DNA of 64,000 bases from Ancylomarina sp. 16SWW S1-10-2 (GTDB lineage Bacteria > Bacteroidota > Bacteroidia > Bacteroidales > Marinifilaceae), in NCBI RefSeq assembly GCF_009669305.1, contig NZ_SADB01000001.1:423771-487770 (forward strand). The letters are read 5' to 3'. Shown piece after piece: positions 1 through 9,006 of the stretch. A program made the translations under genes and the position numbers. Every line of letters begins with the position of its first letter. Position 1 is the first letter of the stretch. A model generated the notes under the pieces. It made no database searches and was not told the DNA's origin. It saw only the letters and a list, made by a program, of their open reading frames with translations.

Positions 1-651
1 GCAGATCCCGTTTCAATTTTTGGTGGTATTATTGCTTCAAACCGCGAAATTGATGCAGCTACAGCTAAAATAATGAGTACAATTTTCCTTGAGGTTATTG
101 TAGCTCCATCATTCAGCGCTGAGGCTCTTGAAATATTAACTAAGAAGAAAAATGTAAGATTACTGGAACTTCCAGAAATCTCAAAAACTGGATATACAAC
201 CTTCAAAGCACGAACTGTTTTAGGTGGATTATTAATTCAGGAGCAAGATCAAAAATTAATAAACGACGAACTAAAAGTTGTAACAAAACGTCAACCATCT
301 GAAAAAGAGATGGAAGATTTAATGTTCGCTTGGAAAACTGTAAAACATACTAAATCGAATGGTATAGCAATTGCCAAAGATAAGACAACAACTGGTGTTG
401 GACCAGGACAAGTTAGTCGTATTTGGGCTTTAGAAAATGCAATTCGTCAAGGTGGCAAAAACGTTAAAGGAAGTGCATTAGCATCTGATGCTTTTTTCCC
501 TTTTGGTGATTGCGTTGAAGCTGCAAACGAAGCAGGAATAACAGCTATCATCCAACCAGGAGGCTCAATTAGAGATAAAGAATCTATTGATTTAGCTAAC
601 AAATATGGTATTGCAATGGTATTTACAGGGATGCGTCATTTTAAACATTAA
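1..651 (+). CDS. purH: PurH, C-terminal part (AICAR transformylase/IMP cyclohydrolase)
   Basis: The gene is cut by the left window edge; the frame is open from base 1, so the apparent ATG at 73 is internal. What remains is the end of the AICAR formyltransferase domain, which formylates AICAR with 10-formyl-THF in the last steps of IMP synthesis in the cytoplasm. The fragment carries the conserved stretches [26 protein letters not shown] and [11 protein letters not shown], and ends in the family's typical FTGMRHFKH. PurH is normally just over 500 residues, so roughly 300 residues lie outside the window. It is followed by a 129-base gap and the mre operon, which is probably a separate transcription unit. 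Confidence 0.95.
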   Translation, partial: ADPVSIFGGIIASNREIDAATAKIMSTIFLEVIVAPSFSAEALEILTKKKNVRLLELPEISKTGYTTFKARTVLGGLLIQEQDQKLINDELKVVTKRQPSEKEMEDLMFAWKTVKHTKSNGIAIAKDKTTTGVGPGQVSRIWALENAIRQGGKNVKGSALASDAFFPFGDCVEAANEAGITAIIQPGGSIRDKESIDLANKYGIAMVFTGMRHFKH

Positions 652-780
652 AATTAATTCAAATTCTTTGTTTCTAGCACGGTATTAATCCTAATAAACT
701 TATTAACTTAGGATGCTTCTATGCTCTAAAACAGAGCTTTGAAAAAACATAATAGATAAAACCAAGACACACACGACTAT

Positions 781-1803
781 ATGGGATTTTTTTCATTCAT
801 GACACAGGAAATTGCCATCGACTTGGGAACGGCAAACACAATCATTATTCATAATGATAAGATTGTAGTTGACGAACCTTCGATTGTTGCAATTGACCGA
901 CGCACCGAGAAAATGGTTGCTATTGGCGAGAAAGCGCGTCAAATGCAGGGTAAAACTCACGACAACCTTCGTACTATCCGTCCTTTGCGTGATGGTGTAA
1001 TTGCAGACTTTAATGCTGCTGAGCAAATGATTCGTGGAATGATCAAAATGATCAATAAAAAGCCACGTCTATTTCCTCCTTCATTAAGAATGGTAATCTG
1101 TATCCCATCGGGAAGTACCGAAGTTGAACTTCGAGCAGTTCGTGACTCTTCGGAACACGCTGGAGGTAGAGATGTTTATATGATTTATGAACCAATGGCT
1201 GCTGCTATTGGTATTGGAATTGATGTTGAAGCCCCCGAAGGAAATATGGTCGTGGATATAGGAGGTGGTACAACTGAAATTGCAGTGATCTCTCTTGGAG
1301 GTATCGTTACAAATAAGTCTATTCGAATTGCTGGTGATGATTTAACTGCCGATATTCAAGAATACATGCGTCATCAACACAATATCAAAATTGGAGAACG
1401 TACAGCTGAAGATATCAAAATTCATGTTGGATCTGCACTTTCTGAATTAGAAGAACCACCAACTGATTTCCGTGTTCAAGGACCAAATCAGATGACAGCT
1501 CTTCCAATCGAGATACCTGTTTCGTATCAGGAAATTGCTCATTGCCTTGAAAAATCAATTTCAAAAATCGAAATTGCAATTCTAAGTGCTTTAGAACAAA
1601 CGCCTCCAGAATTATATGCTGATATTGTAAATCATGGTATTTATCTTGCAGGCGGCGGTGCATTACTTCGAGGTTTAGATAAACGTTTAATGAATAAATT
1701 AAACATTCCATTCCATATTGCTGAAGATCCATTGAGAGCCGTTGCAAGAGGAACAGGTGTCGCACTTAAAAACGTGAATAATTTCTCATTTTTAATGAGA
1801 TAA
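781..1803 (+). CDS. mreB: MreB, rod-shape actin homologue
   Basis: This 340-residue protein is a bacterial actin that forms membrane-associated filaments directing lateral cell-wall synthesis. The ATPase-fold motifs are visible: IDLGTANT near residue 13 (phosphate 1), VDIGGGTTEIAV near residue 160 (phosphate 2) and YLAGGGALLRG near residue 290 (adenosine). Length is typical. It heads the operon mreB-mreC-mreD-mrdA-rodA, an order conserved in Bacteroidota. The ATG at 781 precedes a short N-terminal extension (GFFSFMTQ) before the actin core, which may be a membrane anchor as in other MreBs. A strong hairpin lies between this gene and mreC. Confidence 0.97.
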   Translation: MGFFSFMTQEIAIDLGTANTIIIHNDKIVVDEPSIVAIDRRTEKMVAIGEKARQMQGKTHDNLRTIRPLRDGVIADFNAAEQMIRGMIKMINKKPRLFPPSLRMVICIPSGSTEVELRAVRDSSEHAGGRDVYMIYEPMAAAIGIGIDVEAPEGNMVVDIGGGTTEIAVISLGGIVTNKSIRIAGDDLTADIQEYMRHQHNIKIGERTAEDIKIHVGSALSELEEPPTDFRVQGPNQMTALPIEIPVSYQEIAHCLEKSISKIEIAILSALEQTPPELYADIVNHGIYLAGGGALLRGLDKRLMNKLNIPFHIAEDPLRAVARGTGVALKNVNNFSFLMR

Positions 1804-1846
1804 TCACATAACAAACAGTCAAATTTTATATTGTTTGCAAATTATA

Positions 1847-1880
1847 GTTTGTTGATTGGCTTTAAAACCAATCAACAAAC
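1847..1880 (+). promoter_or_regulatory. Hairpin in the mreB-mreC gap
   Basis: GTTTGTTGATTGG at 1847-1859 is perfectly complementary to CCAATCAACAAAC at 1868-1880, giving a 13-bp stem with an 8-base loop. There is no T-tract behind it (ATAAATTT follows), so it is not a classical intrinsic terminator. It could be a partial terminator, an RNA-processing site or an mRNA stabiliser that sets mreB above mreC-mreD expression. The function is inferred. Confidence 0.6.
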
Positions 1881-1914
1881 ATAAATTTAAAACCGTATAC
1901 CCTTTTATTCTTGA

Positions 1915-2742
1915 ATGAAGAATCTAATACAAATCATTATCAGATTTCATTTCACAATTCTATTCTTCATAATAGAATTGGTATGTTTTTTACTTATTGT
2001 AAGCAACAATAACTATCACAAAACGGTTTTTCTGAACTCAAATAATGCCCTTACTGGTGGTATTTACAACAAAGTCTCTACTTTTTCTGACTACATTAGA
2101 CTTTCCAAAATTAATGATGAATTAAGCAGTGAAAACACAGCACTTCACAACATACTATTAGAAAATTACAAGTCAACTATTGACTCCTTTTCTTTGTACA
2201 AAGACACAATCTTCAAACAGCAGTACATTTATCGCTCAGCTAAAGTGATAAACAACTCAATTAACAAACAACGAAACTACATCACCCTAAATAAGGGTAG
2301 ACTTCAAGGAATAAGACCAGAAATGGGTGTCATAGCCAACAATAGTGTTGTTGGTATTGTAAAATCAGTATCTGACAATTACGCCACAGTTATTTCACTA
2401 TTAAATAGTAGGTTAAAGATTTCAGCTCGAATTAAAAAGAATAATCACCACGGTTCATTATATTGGGATGGTAAAGATTACCGAAGAGCTAGACTAATTG
2501 AAATACCATCTCATGTTGATATAAAAATAGGTGATACCATAACAACTAGTAGTTATTCTTCAATTTTTCCAGAAGGTTTATTGCTAGGTGTTGCTGATGA
2601 AATACTACCAGCAACAGGAGGTAATTTTCGAGAGGTAATTGTCTTAATTAGTAATGACTTTAACCAGCTTTCCTATGTTGATGTTATTGGGAACTTACTA
2701 AAAAATGAACAAGTAGAATTAGAGAAAGAAGTAGAGAAATGA
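1915..2742 (+). CDS. mreC: MreC, rod-shape-determining protein
   Basis: A 275-residue inner-membrane protein with one N-terminal transmembrane helix (about residues 10-30), a coiled-coil segment (about 60-85, with KINDELSSENTALHN) and a periplasmic beta-domain, the standard MreC plan. It links MreB/MreD to the PBP2-RodA synthase. Motifs GRLQGIRPEMGVI and SVVGIVKSVSDNYATVISLLN are typical of the first beta-barrel. The start at 1915 leaves the membrane helix intact. Its stop overlaps the mreD start (ATGA), so the two genes are translationally coupled. Confidence 0.93.
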   Translation: MKNLIQIIIRFHFTILFFIIELVCFLLIVSNNNYHKTVFLNSNNALTGGIYNKVSTFSDYIRLSKINDELSSENTALHNILLENYKSTIDSFSLYKDTIFKQQYIYRSAKVINNSINKQRNYITLNKGRLQGIRPEMGVIANNSVVGIVKSVSDNYATVISLLNSRLKISARIKKNNHHGSLYWDGKDYRRARLIEIPSHVDIKIGDTITTSSYSSIFPEGLLLGVADEILPATGGNFREVIVLISNDFNQLSYVDVIGNLLKNEQVELEKEVEK

Positions 2743-3242
2743 ATATTATACTTAAAAATATCATCCGATTTATAGTTTTAATACTACTTCAAGTAACTGT
2801 TTTTAACAACATTCAGTTAAGTGGTTTTATAAATCCTTACCTCTATATTCTATTTATCCTACTACTTCCATTTGAAACACCACCTTGGCTATTACTCGTT
2901 TTAGCCTTTTTTACTGGGCTTAGTATCGATATTTTCTCGAATACAATTGGGATACATGCATCAGCCTGTGTTTTTATGGCATTCTTAAGACCATTTGTTT
3001 TAAACATTGTTTCTGTTCGAGACAACTACGATTGTAATATTGAACAAGGTTTATCCGTTTATGGATTTTCGTGGTTTTTTAAATATGCTCTTATACTAAC
3101 TCTTGCACATCATAGTTTCTTATTTATAGTGGAAGTTTTTTCTTTCAATAATTTTGGAGATACATTAATTCGAATTATTCTAAGTACTATATTCACTTTA
3201 GTCCTTGTCATTACAAGTCAGTTTATAATTTCTAAAAAATAA
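2739..3242 (+). CDS. mreD: MreD, rod-shape-determining membrane protein
   Basis: A 167-residue, very hydrophobic protein with about five membrane helices and almost no soluble loops. Sequence conservation in MreD is low, so the call rests on size, topology and position between mreC and the PBP2 gene. It overlaps the mreC stop by four bases. The segment FFTGLSIDIFSNTIGIHASACVFMAFLRP resembles the MreD core region. It is thought to assist assembly of the elongation complex. Confidence 0.88.
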   Translation: MNIILKNIIRFIVLILLQVTVFNNIQLSGFINPYLYILFILLLPFETPPWLLLVLAFFTGLSIDIFSNTIGIHASACVFMAFLRPFVLNIVSVRDNYDCNIEQGLSVYGFSWFFKYALILTLAHHSFLFIVEVFSFNNFGDTLIRIILSTIFTLVLVITSQFIISKK

Positions 3243-3258
3243 AATAGTCTGAACAGAT

Positions 3259-5109
3259 ATGAATAACTATTCTAACCGAAGATTTATTATTGGGGGCATC
3301 TTTGCCTTTGTTATTCTAATATTCCTAATCAGACTCGTCAACCTCCAAATAGTTGACGATCAATACAAATTATCAGCAGAGAGTAACTCGCAACGCAGGG
3401 TAACTCAATATGCTGCACGTGGTTTAATTTACGACCGAAATGGTAAACTGTTAGTTTACAATCAAGCAGCCTATGATTTAATGATTATACCTCGTCAGGT
3501 TAAAACATTCGATACACTTGATTTTTGCAAACTTCTTGATATTGAAAAAGATGACGTGATACAAAGAATCAAAAAAGCCAAGAAACATTCTCGTTATAGA
3601 TCTTCCATTTTCATGAAGCAAATTTCCTCTGAGAGATATGCCGTTTTACAGGAAAAACTATATAAATTTCAAGGATTTTTTGTACAAACGCGTACTCTTC
3701 GAAAATACCCCTATCACAACGCAGCCCACACATTAGGCTATTTGGGTGAGGTAAATGATAGACATATAAAGAAAGACAACTATTATACTCAAGGTGATTA
3801 TATTGGAAAAAGTGGCATTGAAAGTACTTACGAATCTGTTTTACGAGGTGCAAAAGGACTAAAGGTTTATTGGGTTGATGTATACAATCGAATTAAAGGC
3901 TCTTTTCACAATGGAAGACTAGACAAAAATGCTATTGAAGGGAAAAATATAACTACAACATTAGACATTAAACTGCAAGAGTATGGAGAGGAACTCATGC
4001 AAAATAAAAAAGGTGGGATTGTTGCTATTGAACCTAAAACTGGTGAAATATTAGTTAAACTATCTAGCCCTGGATACGACCCCGAAATGTTTGTTGGTAG
4101 AGCCATGTCTGAGAATTATCGCAAACTTGCCAACAATGATACATTAAGACCACTTTTTGACCGATCTATGATGGCCACATATCCTCCAGGGTCTATTTTT
4201 AAACTTATTAATGCTCTTGTCGGATTGCAAGAAGGCATTATTACACCTCAAACAAAATTTCAATGCCACGATGGCTATCACGCTGGACGTTTTACAATGG
4301 GTTGTCATCATCACAAATCGCCTCTTGATTTAAAAGAATCAATACAACAATCTTGCAATTCATACTATGCAAACACATTCCGAAACATTTTAGATGCACC
4401 TAAATTTGGTTCGGTTAGTGAAAGTTATACAAACTGGAGAAGACATGTTACTTCGTTTGGATTTGGATCGAGACTTGGTACAGATCTACCAAGTGAATTA
4501 ACTGGTTTTATACCCAAAGCTAGCTATCATGCAAAACAACTTAGAACAAAAAACTGGAAATCACTCAATATTGTCTCAATGGCTATTGGGCAAGGACCTC
4601 TTTTAATAACGCCTTTACAAATGGCTAATATGGTTTCGTGTATTGCAAACCGTGGCTATTATCACATACCACACATTGTAAAATCTATAGGTGAAAATAA
4701 CAAAATAGATTCTAGTTTTATAAAGAAAAATTACACAACTATCGATCCCAAATACTTTGATCCAGTGATTGAAGGTATGGATCTAGTCATAAATGGTGGA
4801 GAAGGTAGTACAGGACGATCTGCAGCAATAAAAGACATCGAAGTTTGCGGAAAAACAGGAACTGTTGAAAACCCACATGGAGACGATCATTCTGTTTTTG
4901 TAGCCTTTGCTCCGAAAGACAATCCTAAAATTGCCTTAGTGGTGTATGTAGAGAATGGTGTGTGGGGATCGAGATACGCTGCACCAATTGCGGGTCTAAT
5001 GATTGAAAAATATCTTAAAGGCGAGATTTCAAAAAACAAAAAGTATTTAGAAAAAAGAATGCTTGATGCAGACTTGATCCATACAAAGAAAATCAAAAAA
5101 GACGAATAA
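3259..5109 (+). CDS. mrdA: Penicillin-binding protein 2 (elongasome transpeptidase)
   Basis: A 616-residue class B PBP that cross-links peptidoglycan during cell elongation. It has an N-terminal membrane anchor (about residues 8-28), a PBP-dimer domain (RGLIYDRNGKLL near 55) and a C-terminal transpeptidase. The catalytic triad motifs are present: SxxK at Ser312 (PPGSIFKL), SxN at Ser365 (QSCNSY) and KTG at Lys532 (CGKTGTVENP). Length is typical of PBP2. It lies 16 bases after mreD and 17 bases before rodA, its glycosyltransferase partner. Confidence 0.96.
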   Translation: MNNYSNRRFIIGGIFAFVILIFLIRLVNLQIVDDQYKLSAESNSQRRVTQYAARGLIYDRNGKLLVYNQAAYDLMIIPRQVKTFDTLDFCKLLDIEKDDVIQRIKKAKKHSRYRSSIFMKQISSERYAVLQEKLYKFQGFFVQTRTLRKYPYHNAAHTLGYLGEVNDRHIKKDNYYTQGDYIGKSGIESTYESVLRGAKGLKVYWVDVYNRIKGSFHNGRLDKNAIEGKNITTTLDIKLQEYGEELMQNKKGGIVAIEPKTGEILVKLSSPGYDPEMFVGRAMSENYRKLANNDTLRPLFDRSMMATYPPGSIFKLINALVGLQEGIITPQTKFQCHDGYHAGRFTMGCHHHKSPLDLKESIQQSCNSYYANTFRNILDAPKFGSVSESYTNWRRHVTSFGFGSRLGTDLPSELTGFIPKASYHAKQLRTKNWKSLNIVSMAIGQGPLLITPLQMANMVSCIANRGYYHIPHIVKSIGENNKIDSSFIKKNYTTIDPKYFDPVIEGMDLVINGGEGSTGRSAAIKDIEVCGKTGTVENPHGDDHSVFVAFAPKDNPKIALVVYVENGVWGSRYAAPIAGLMIEKYLKGEISKNKKYLEKRMLDADLIHTKKIKKDE

Positions 5110-5126
5110 AATAAAGAGTAGCAATT

Positions 5127-6551
5127 ATGAACCGAAGAGGAAGCCTAATTAAAAACCTAGACTGGATAACCATCATGCTTTATGTTATTCTAGTATTTTT
5201 AGGCTGGATAAATATATACGCTGCTGTTTACAATGAAGATCATCAAAGTATTTTAGATGCAACACAGCGTTATGGAAAACAATTAATATGGATTGGAGCG
5301 GCATTTTTTATAGCAATAATCATCCTAACTATTGATAGTAAATTTTATTCCGCATTTGCTTACCCCACTCTCATTATCATGATATGCCTCCTCTTAGCAG
5401 TCTTAATGTTTGGTGTAGAAGTAAATGGAGCACGCTCATGGTTTCAACTTGGATCAATTAGATTTCAACCTGCTGAATTCGCCAAATTTGCAACATGCCT
5501 TGCCATAGCGAGATACCTGAGTCAATACAATTTTAAAATTCATAAAATCAAATCCCTTTTTATTACGGGACTCATCTTATTTACTCCTGCAGTATTAATA
5601 TTAATGCAAAATGATACAGGATCCGCATTGGTATATTCTGTTTTTATACTTGTGCTTTACAGAGAAGGCTTATCAGGATTTATATTACTTCTTGTGCTTT
5701 TGGCAGCTCTACTATTTGTATTTACACTTATTTACTCCAGTTTCACCGTATCCATTCTAATAATAGCTATGGCTGCAGTAAGTTTTAAAATAATAAACGT
5801 ACCAATAAAACAAATTGCAATAGCTCTGGCAACTCTAACAGGGAGTTTTGGTACCCTTTGGCTAATTAATAAGGGAGCAAATTTGGAATTTAGCAACTTT
5901 TCTCTTGTGGTTATTTCAACCATTCTTAATGCTGTCCCATTTTTAATATATATCTATCGACAAAAAATCACAAAAGCTGCTCTCATTTTATTAATACTAA
6001 TAGGAAGTTTGTTTTACACATTCTCGGTAAGCTATATTTTCAACCAAATTTTGGAACCTCACCAACAAGAGCGTATCAATGAATTGTTAGGTATTCAATC
6101 CGACCCATATGGAGCTGGATACAATGTTAATCAATCAAAAATTGCAATTGGTTCTGGTGGATTTTCTGGAAAAGGCTTCTTAAATGGAACCCAAACAAAA
6201 TTCAATTTTGTTCCCGAACAAAGCACTGATTTTATTTTCTGTACTGTTGGTGAAGAATGGGGATTCTTGGGATCTGGACTTGTACTTCTTTTACACCTCG
6301 GATTAATCTTAAGATTATTATTCTTAGCAGAAAAACAACGATCTAGCTTCAGTCGAATTTACGGCTATGGTGTTGCCTCCATTCTATTTTTCCATTTAGC
6401 AATTAATGTCGGTATGACAATTGGTTTAGCACCTGTGATTGGAATTCCTCTACCATTTTTTAGCTATGGAGGTTCTTCTTTATGGTCTTTCACCATTCTG
6501 CTCTTTATCTTCATAAGACTTGACGCAAACAGATTAGAATTACTAAGATAA
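5127..6551 (+). CDS. rodA: RodA, SEDS peptidoglycan glycosyltransferase
   Basis: A 474-residue polytopic membrane protein of the SEDS family, which polymerises lipid II together with PBP2. SEDS hallmarks are visible: GARSWFQLGSIRFQPAEFAKFA near residue 107, a long membrane-rich middle, NVNQSKIAIGSGGFSGKGFLNGTQT near 330, FVPEQSTDFIFCTVGEEWGF and a C-terminal PLPFFSYGGSSL. It is about 100 residues longer than E. coli RodA, mainly through extra membrane segments in the middle, as is usual in Bacteroidota. It is the last gene of the mre operon; no clear terminator is seen behind it. Confidence 0.95.
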   Translation: MNRRGSLIKNLDWITIMLYVILVFLGWINIYAAVYNEDHQSILDATQRYGKQLIWIGAAFFIAIIILTIDSKFYSAFAYPTLIIMICLLLAVLMFGVEVNGARSWFQLGSIRFQPAEFAKFATCLAIARYLSQYNFKIHKIKSLFITGLILFTPAVLILMQNDTGSALVYSVFILVLYREGLSGFILLLVLLAALLFVFTLIYSSFTVSILIIAMAAVSFKIINVPIKQIAIALATLTGSFGTLWLINKGANLEFSNFSLVVISTILNAVPFLIYIYRQKITKAALILLILIGSLFYTFSVSYIFNQILEPHQQERINELLGIQSDPYGAGYNVNQSKIAIGSGGFSGKGFLNGTQTKFNFVPEQSTDFIFCTVGEEWGFLGSGLVLLLHLGLILRLLFLAEKQRSSFSRIYGYGVASILFFHLAINVGMTIGLAPVIGIPLPFFSYGGSSLWSFTILLFIFIRLDANRLELLR

Positions 6552-7216
6552 AGATGACTCAAATCATTTTAAAACTTCAAAATCATCTTAAAATAAGATC
6601 GATTCGTATCTCAACATATTAATCTTATTAGGATATCAAAATTCTATTACATCACAAAAGATAAGTTTCAAGGCTACACTCTTCTCTAAATAATCCACTT
6701 TTACAAAATTTTGTAGAAACACTAGAAAATTGCACCCATTTTAGTGTATGAATGCTCCCTATTCAAAATAATCTGGATTAAACTTTTTTATGAATCAATC
6801 ATAAATAGTGAAAACAAGACTACTTTATGAAATATTACGAATATTAAAATTGAATATAATTTATTTGATGAGCTACGAAAAATATGCAATACTAATCGAC
6901 CTAAATTAGTTGTTAGTTTGATCAAATAGAAAAAGCCAACTTGAATCTAAGTTTCAATTAAAAGAACTTTCCAAATACATCACATCCAAACTGTCAATTG
7001 TTACATCAATAGAACAAGCAACGCTTTTACTGAACCGCAAAGGACTAATTCTATTATCATTCATCACCAAACCCAGAGGCTTTAGAGCTTCACTTAGAGG
7101 TGCTAGAGATATTAACTTTTCCCTAGTTTATAGAATCGAAAAATTTAAGCATAAATCAAATCAGTCACCATAAATTCAACTTGATCCATAATTAGACTAA
7201 AATAAACTAACATAGA
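6552..7216. other. Intergenic stretch with a possible gene relic
   Basis: This 665-base gap between rodA and the rpsT terminator has no ATG-started gene of useful size. On the plus strand, 6922-7173 stays open for 83 sense codons up to a TAA but contains no ATG, and its codon choice looks gene-like (includes NRKGLILLSFITKPRGF). Immediately upstream, another frame reads NLFDELRKICNTNRPKLVV and then stops. The two could be a frameshifted, start-less remnant, but chance cannot be excluded at this base composition. Confidence 0.35.
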
Positions 7217-7244
7217 AAAGCCCACTAATTAATTAGTGGGCTTT
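7217..7244 (-). terminator. Terminator after rpsT
   Basis: A 28-base perfect inverted repeat: AAAGCCCACTAATT at 7217-7230 mirrored by AATTAGTGGGCTTT at 7231-7244. On the minus strand it lies just behind the rpsT stop and ends in a short T-rich run. Confidence 0.75.
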
Positions 7245-7265
7245 CATATAAGAGTTTATTGAGTC

Positions 7266-7517
7266 TTATAACGCGTTAACGTGTGTAGCTAATTTCGATT
7301 TCAAGTTAGAAGCTTTGTTTTTATGGATTACGTTGATTTTAGCCAACTTATCCAACATTGCAGTAACTTTAGGTAGCAACTCAGAAGCAGCTTCCTTATC
7401 AGTAATCGCACGTAAATCTCTTACGGCATTTCTCGTAGTTTTAGCATAGTACTTATTATGCACTCTTCTAGCCTCAGACTGACGAATTCTTTTAATTGCG
7501 GATTGATGATTTGCCAT
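7266..7517 (-). CDS. rpsT: 30S ribosomal protein S20
   Basis: An 83-residue, strongly basic helical protein that binds 16S rRNA in the small subunit. It begins [18 protein letters not shown], the typical S20 start, and ends with the helix [19 protein letters not shown]. Length is normal. Two tRNA-Glu genes lie 32 bases upstream on the same strand with a good promoter ahead of them, so the three are probably co-transcribed and end at the hairpin at 7217-7244. Confidence 0.96.
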   Translation of the reverse strand: MANHQSAIKRIRQSEARRVHNKYYAKTTRNAVRDLRAITDKEAASELLPKVTAMLDKLAKINVIHKNKASNLKSKLATHVNAL

Positions 7518-7549
7518 CTCTTTATTGTATAATAATTATTTAAAAATTG

Positions 7550-7621
7550 TAGTCCGTAGGGGAATCGAACCCCTGTTACTAGGATGAAAACCTAGCGTCC
7601 TAACCCCTAGACGAACGGACC
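7550..7621 (-). tRNA. tRNA-Glu (UUC), copy 2
   Basis: On the minus strand the sequence folds as a cloverleaf with acceptor GGTCCGT/ACGGACT (G1 opposite U72), a D-arm starting TCGTCTAG, an anticodon stem CTAGG/CCTAG around loop TTTTCAT (anticodon TTC) and a T-arm AGGGG-TTCGATT-CCCCT. CCA is not encoded. The copy at 7665-7736 is identical over all 72 bases. Confidence 0.96.
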
Positions 7622-7664
7622 AAAAAAAAATTCCAAAAAGCAATTAAAGAATTGCAAAACTACG

Positions 7665-7736
7665 TAGTCCGTAGGGGAATCGAACCCCTGTTACTAGGAT
7701 GAAAACCTAGCGTCCTAACCCCTAGACGAACGGACC
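7665..7736 (-). tRNA. tRNA-Glu (UUC), copy 1
   Basis: Identical to the downstream copy over 72 bases, with anticodon TTC and a full cloverleaf. It is first in the transcript, about ten bases after the predicted start of the promoter at 7754-7784. A 43-base spacer separates it from copy 2. Confidence 0.96.
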
Positions 7737-7753
7737 ATATTAATTTGGAACTG

Positions 7754-7784
7754 CAAAGGTAATCGAACTTTTCAATAAGACAAA
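7754..7784 (-). promoter_or_regulatory. Bacteroidota-type promoter for tRNA-Glu/rpsT
   Basis: On the minus strand, TTTG (7781-7784) is followed by a 19-base spacer and TACCTTTG (7754-7761), a full match to the TTTG/TAnnTTTG pattern recognised by the Bacteroidota primary sigma factor. It sits directly before the first tRNA. Confidence 0.8.
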
Positions 7785-7957
7785 CACTTTGAAGCTTTTT
7801 TTTACATCAGAAATATTATTGAGAACGTGTCCCTTTTTCTCTCTTTTGCGATGCAAAGTAAATTATAATTATTCAATCACACAAGAGGGAAATGCAAAAA
7901 AATCAAGTTTTTTTCAACAAAAAAGCTAACACCTTATTTCTGAGCACCATTAATTTA

Positions 7958-8899
7958 TTAATTCCACTCAACAATTGATCCTCTATCCTTATTTAAGTAG
8001 GCTACAGGTATCATTTTGCGAATATGGTCGCCTAATAAATTCAATAATTTATTTTTGGTGTAGTGTCTAGAATAAACCAAACTCACCTCCCGAAGAGGGT
8101 GTAAATTTGTAAAAGACCGCACTTGCTTCAATTTTTCAGTCGACATGTACTGAGTTGCCAATTCAGGAATTAATGTAAATCCACCTTCTTTATCTATAAT
8201 TTTCATGAGTGTCTCCAAAGAATTACTTTCAAATTCGAAAGGCAACTCTTGATGTTGAATATTTCTCATCTCACAAAGATTGATTACTTGACTACGGAAA
8301 CAGTGTCCATCACCCAGCATCCAAATTTCGGATGTTGCAATATCTTTTACTTCAACAATCTCCTTTTTAAGAATTTCATGATCTTTGTGTGCATAAATCA
8401 TCATTTCTTCATAAAACAAGGGTTGCTCCTGAATCTTATCATCTCTCAACGGTGTTACAAAAACACCAACATCAAGCAAATCCTTTTTAAGTGCTTCCAC
8501 AATATCATCAGATACCATTTCCTCAACTTCCACCTTTACATCCGGATAAGCTCTAATATAATCACCAATAAACATAGGAAGTAAAAAAGGAGCCAAAGTA
8601 GGAATAATACCAATTTTCAAACTTCCCTCCACCGTATTCCTATAATTCTTAACTATTTCATCAATCTTTTTCGATTCACTTAGTATAATACGAGCTTGTT
8701 CAATAATTGGCACTCCAACATCGGTCGGAATAATAGGTTGTTTACTCCTATCGAATATAATAACATCCAGAAATTCTTCGAGTTTCTTAATTTGCATACT
8801 CAATGTAGGCTGAGTAATAAAACAATTATTTGCCGCAGTCGCAAAATGACGATGAGTGTCTACTGCAACGATATATTCTAGTTGAGTTAATGTAACCAT
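7958..8899 (-). CDS. oxyR: OxyR-like LysR regulator (peroxide sensor)
   Basis: A 313-residue LysR-type regulator with an N-terminal winged helix-turn-helix (AATAANNCFITQPTLSMQIKKLE, residues 20-42) and a C-terminal substrate-binding domain. Two cysteines, Cys200 (GDGHCFRSQ) and Cys209 (VINLC), match in spacing and context the peroxide-sensing pair Cys199/Cys208 of E. coli OxyR, which form a disulphide on H2O2 exposure. That makes OxyR the best call over other LysR types. A dps gene, a common OxyR target, is in the window but about 6 kb away. A -7 element (TATATTTG on the minus strand, 8930-8937) lies before the start. Confidence 0.9.
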   Translation of the reverse strand: MVTLTQLEYIVAVDTHRHFATAANNCFITQPTLSMQIKKLEEFLDVIIFDRSKQPIIPTDVGVPIIEQARIILSESKKIDEIVKNYRNTVEGSLKIGIIPTLAPFLLPMFIGDYIRAYPDVKVEVEEMVSDDIVEALKKDLLDVGVFVTPLRDDKIQEQPLFYEEMMIYAHKDHEILKKEIVEVKDIATSEIWMLGDGHCFRSQVINLCEMRNIQHQELPFEFESNSLETLMKIIDKEGGFTLIPELATQYMSTEKLKQVRSFTNLHPLREVSLVYSRHYTKNKLLNLLGDHIRKMIPVAYLNKDRGSIVEWN

Positions 8900-8969
8900 A
8901 TCTAATTATTATTTATTGACTTTGATTCACAAATATAAACAAAATCTATTACTCCATATACATTATTGA

Positions 8970-9001
8970 TTTGATTGATATATTTAACTCACCTATATTT
9001 G
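8970..9001 (+). promoter_or_regulatory. Strong Bacteroidota promoter for a leader or small RNA
   Basis: TTTG at 8970-8973, a 20-base spacer and TATATTTG at 8994-9001 match the consensus exactly. It points away from oxyR and lies 400 bases before the next start codon, so its first product must be an RNA beginning near 9007. Confidence 0.7.
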
Positions 9002-9006
9002 TAATA

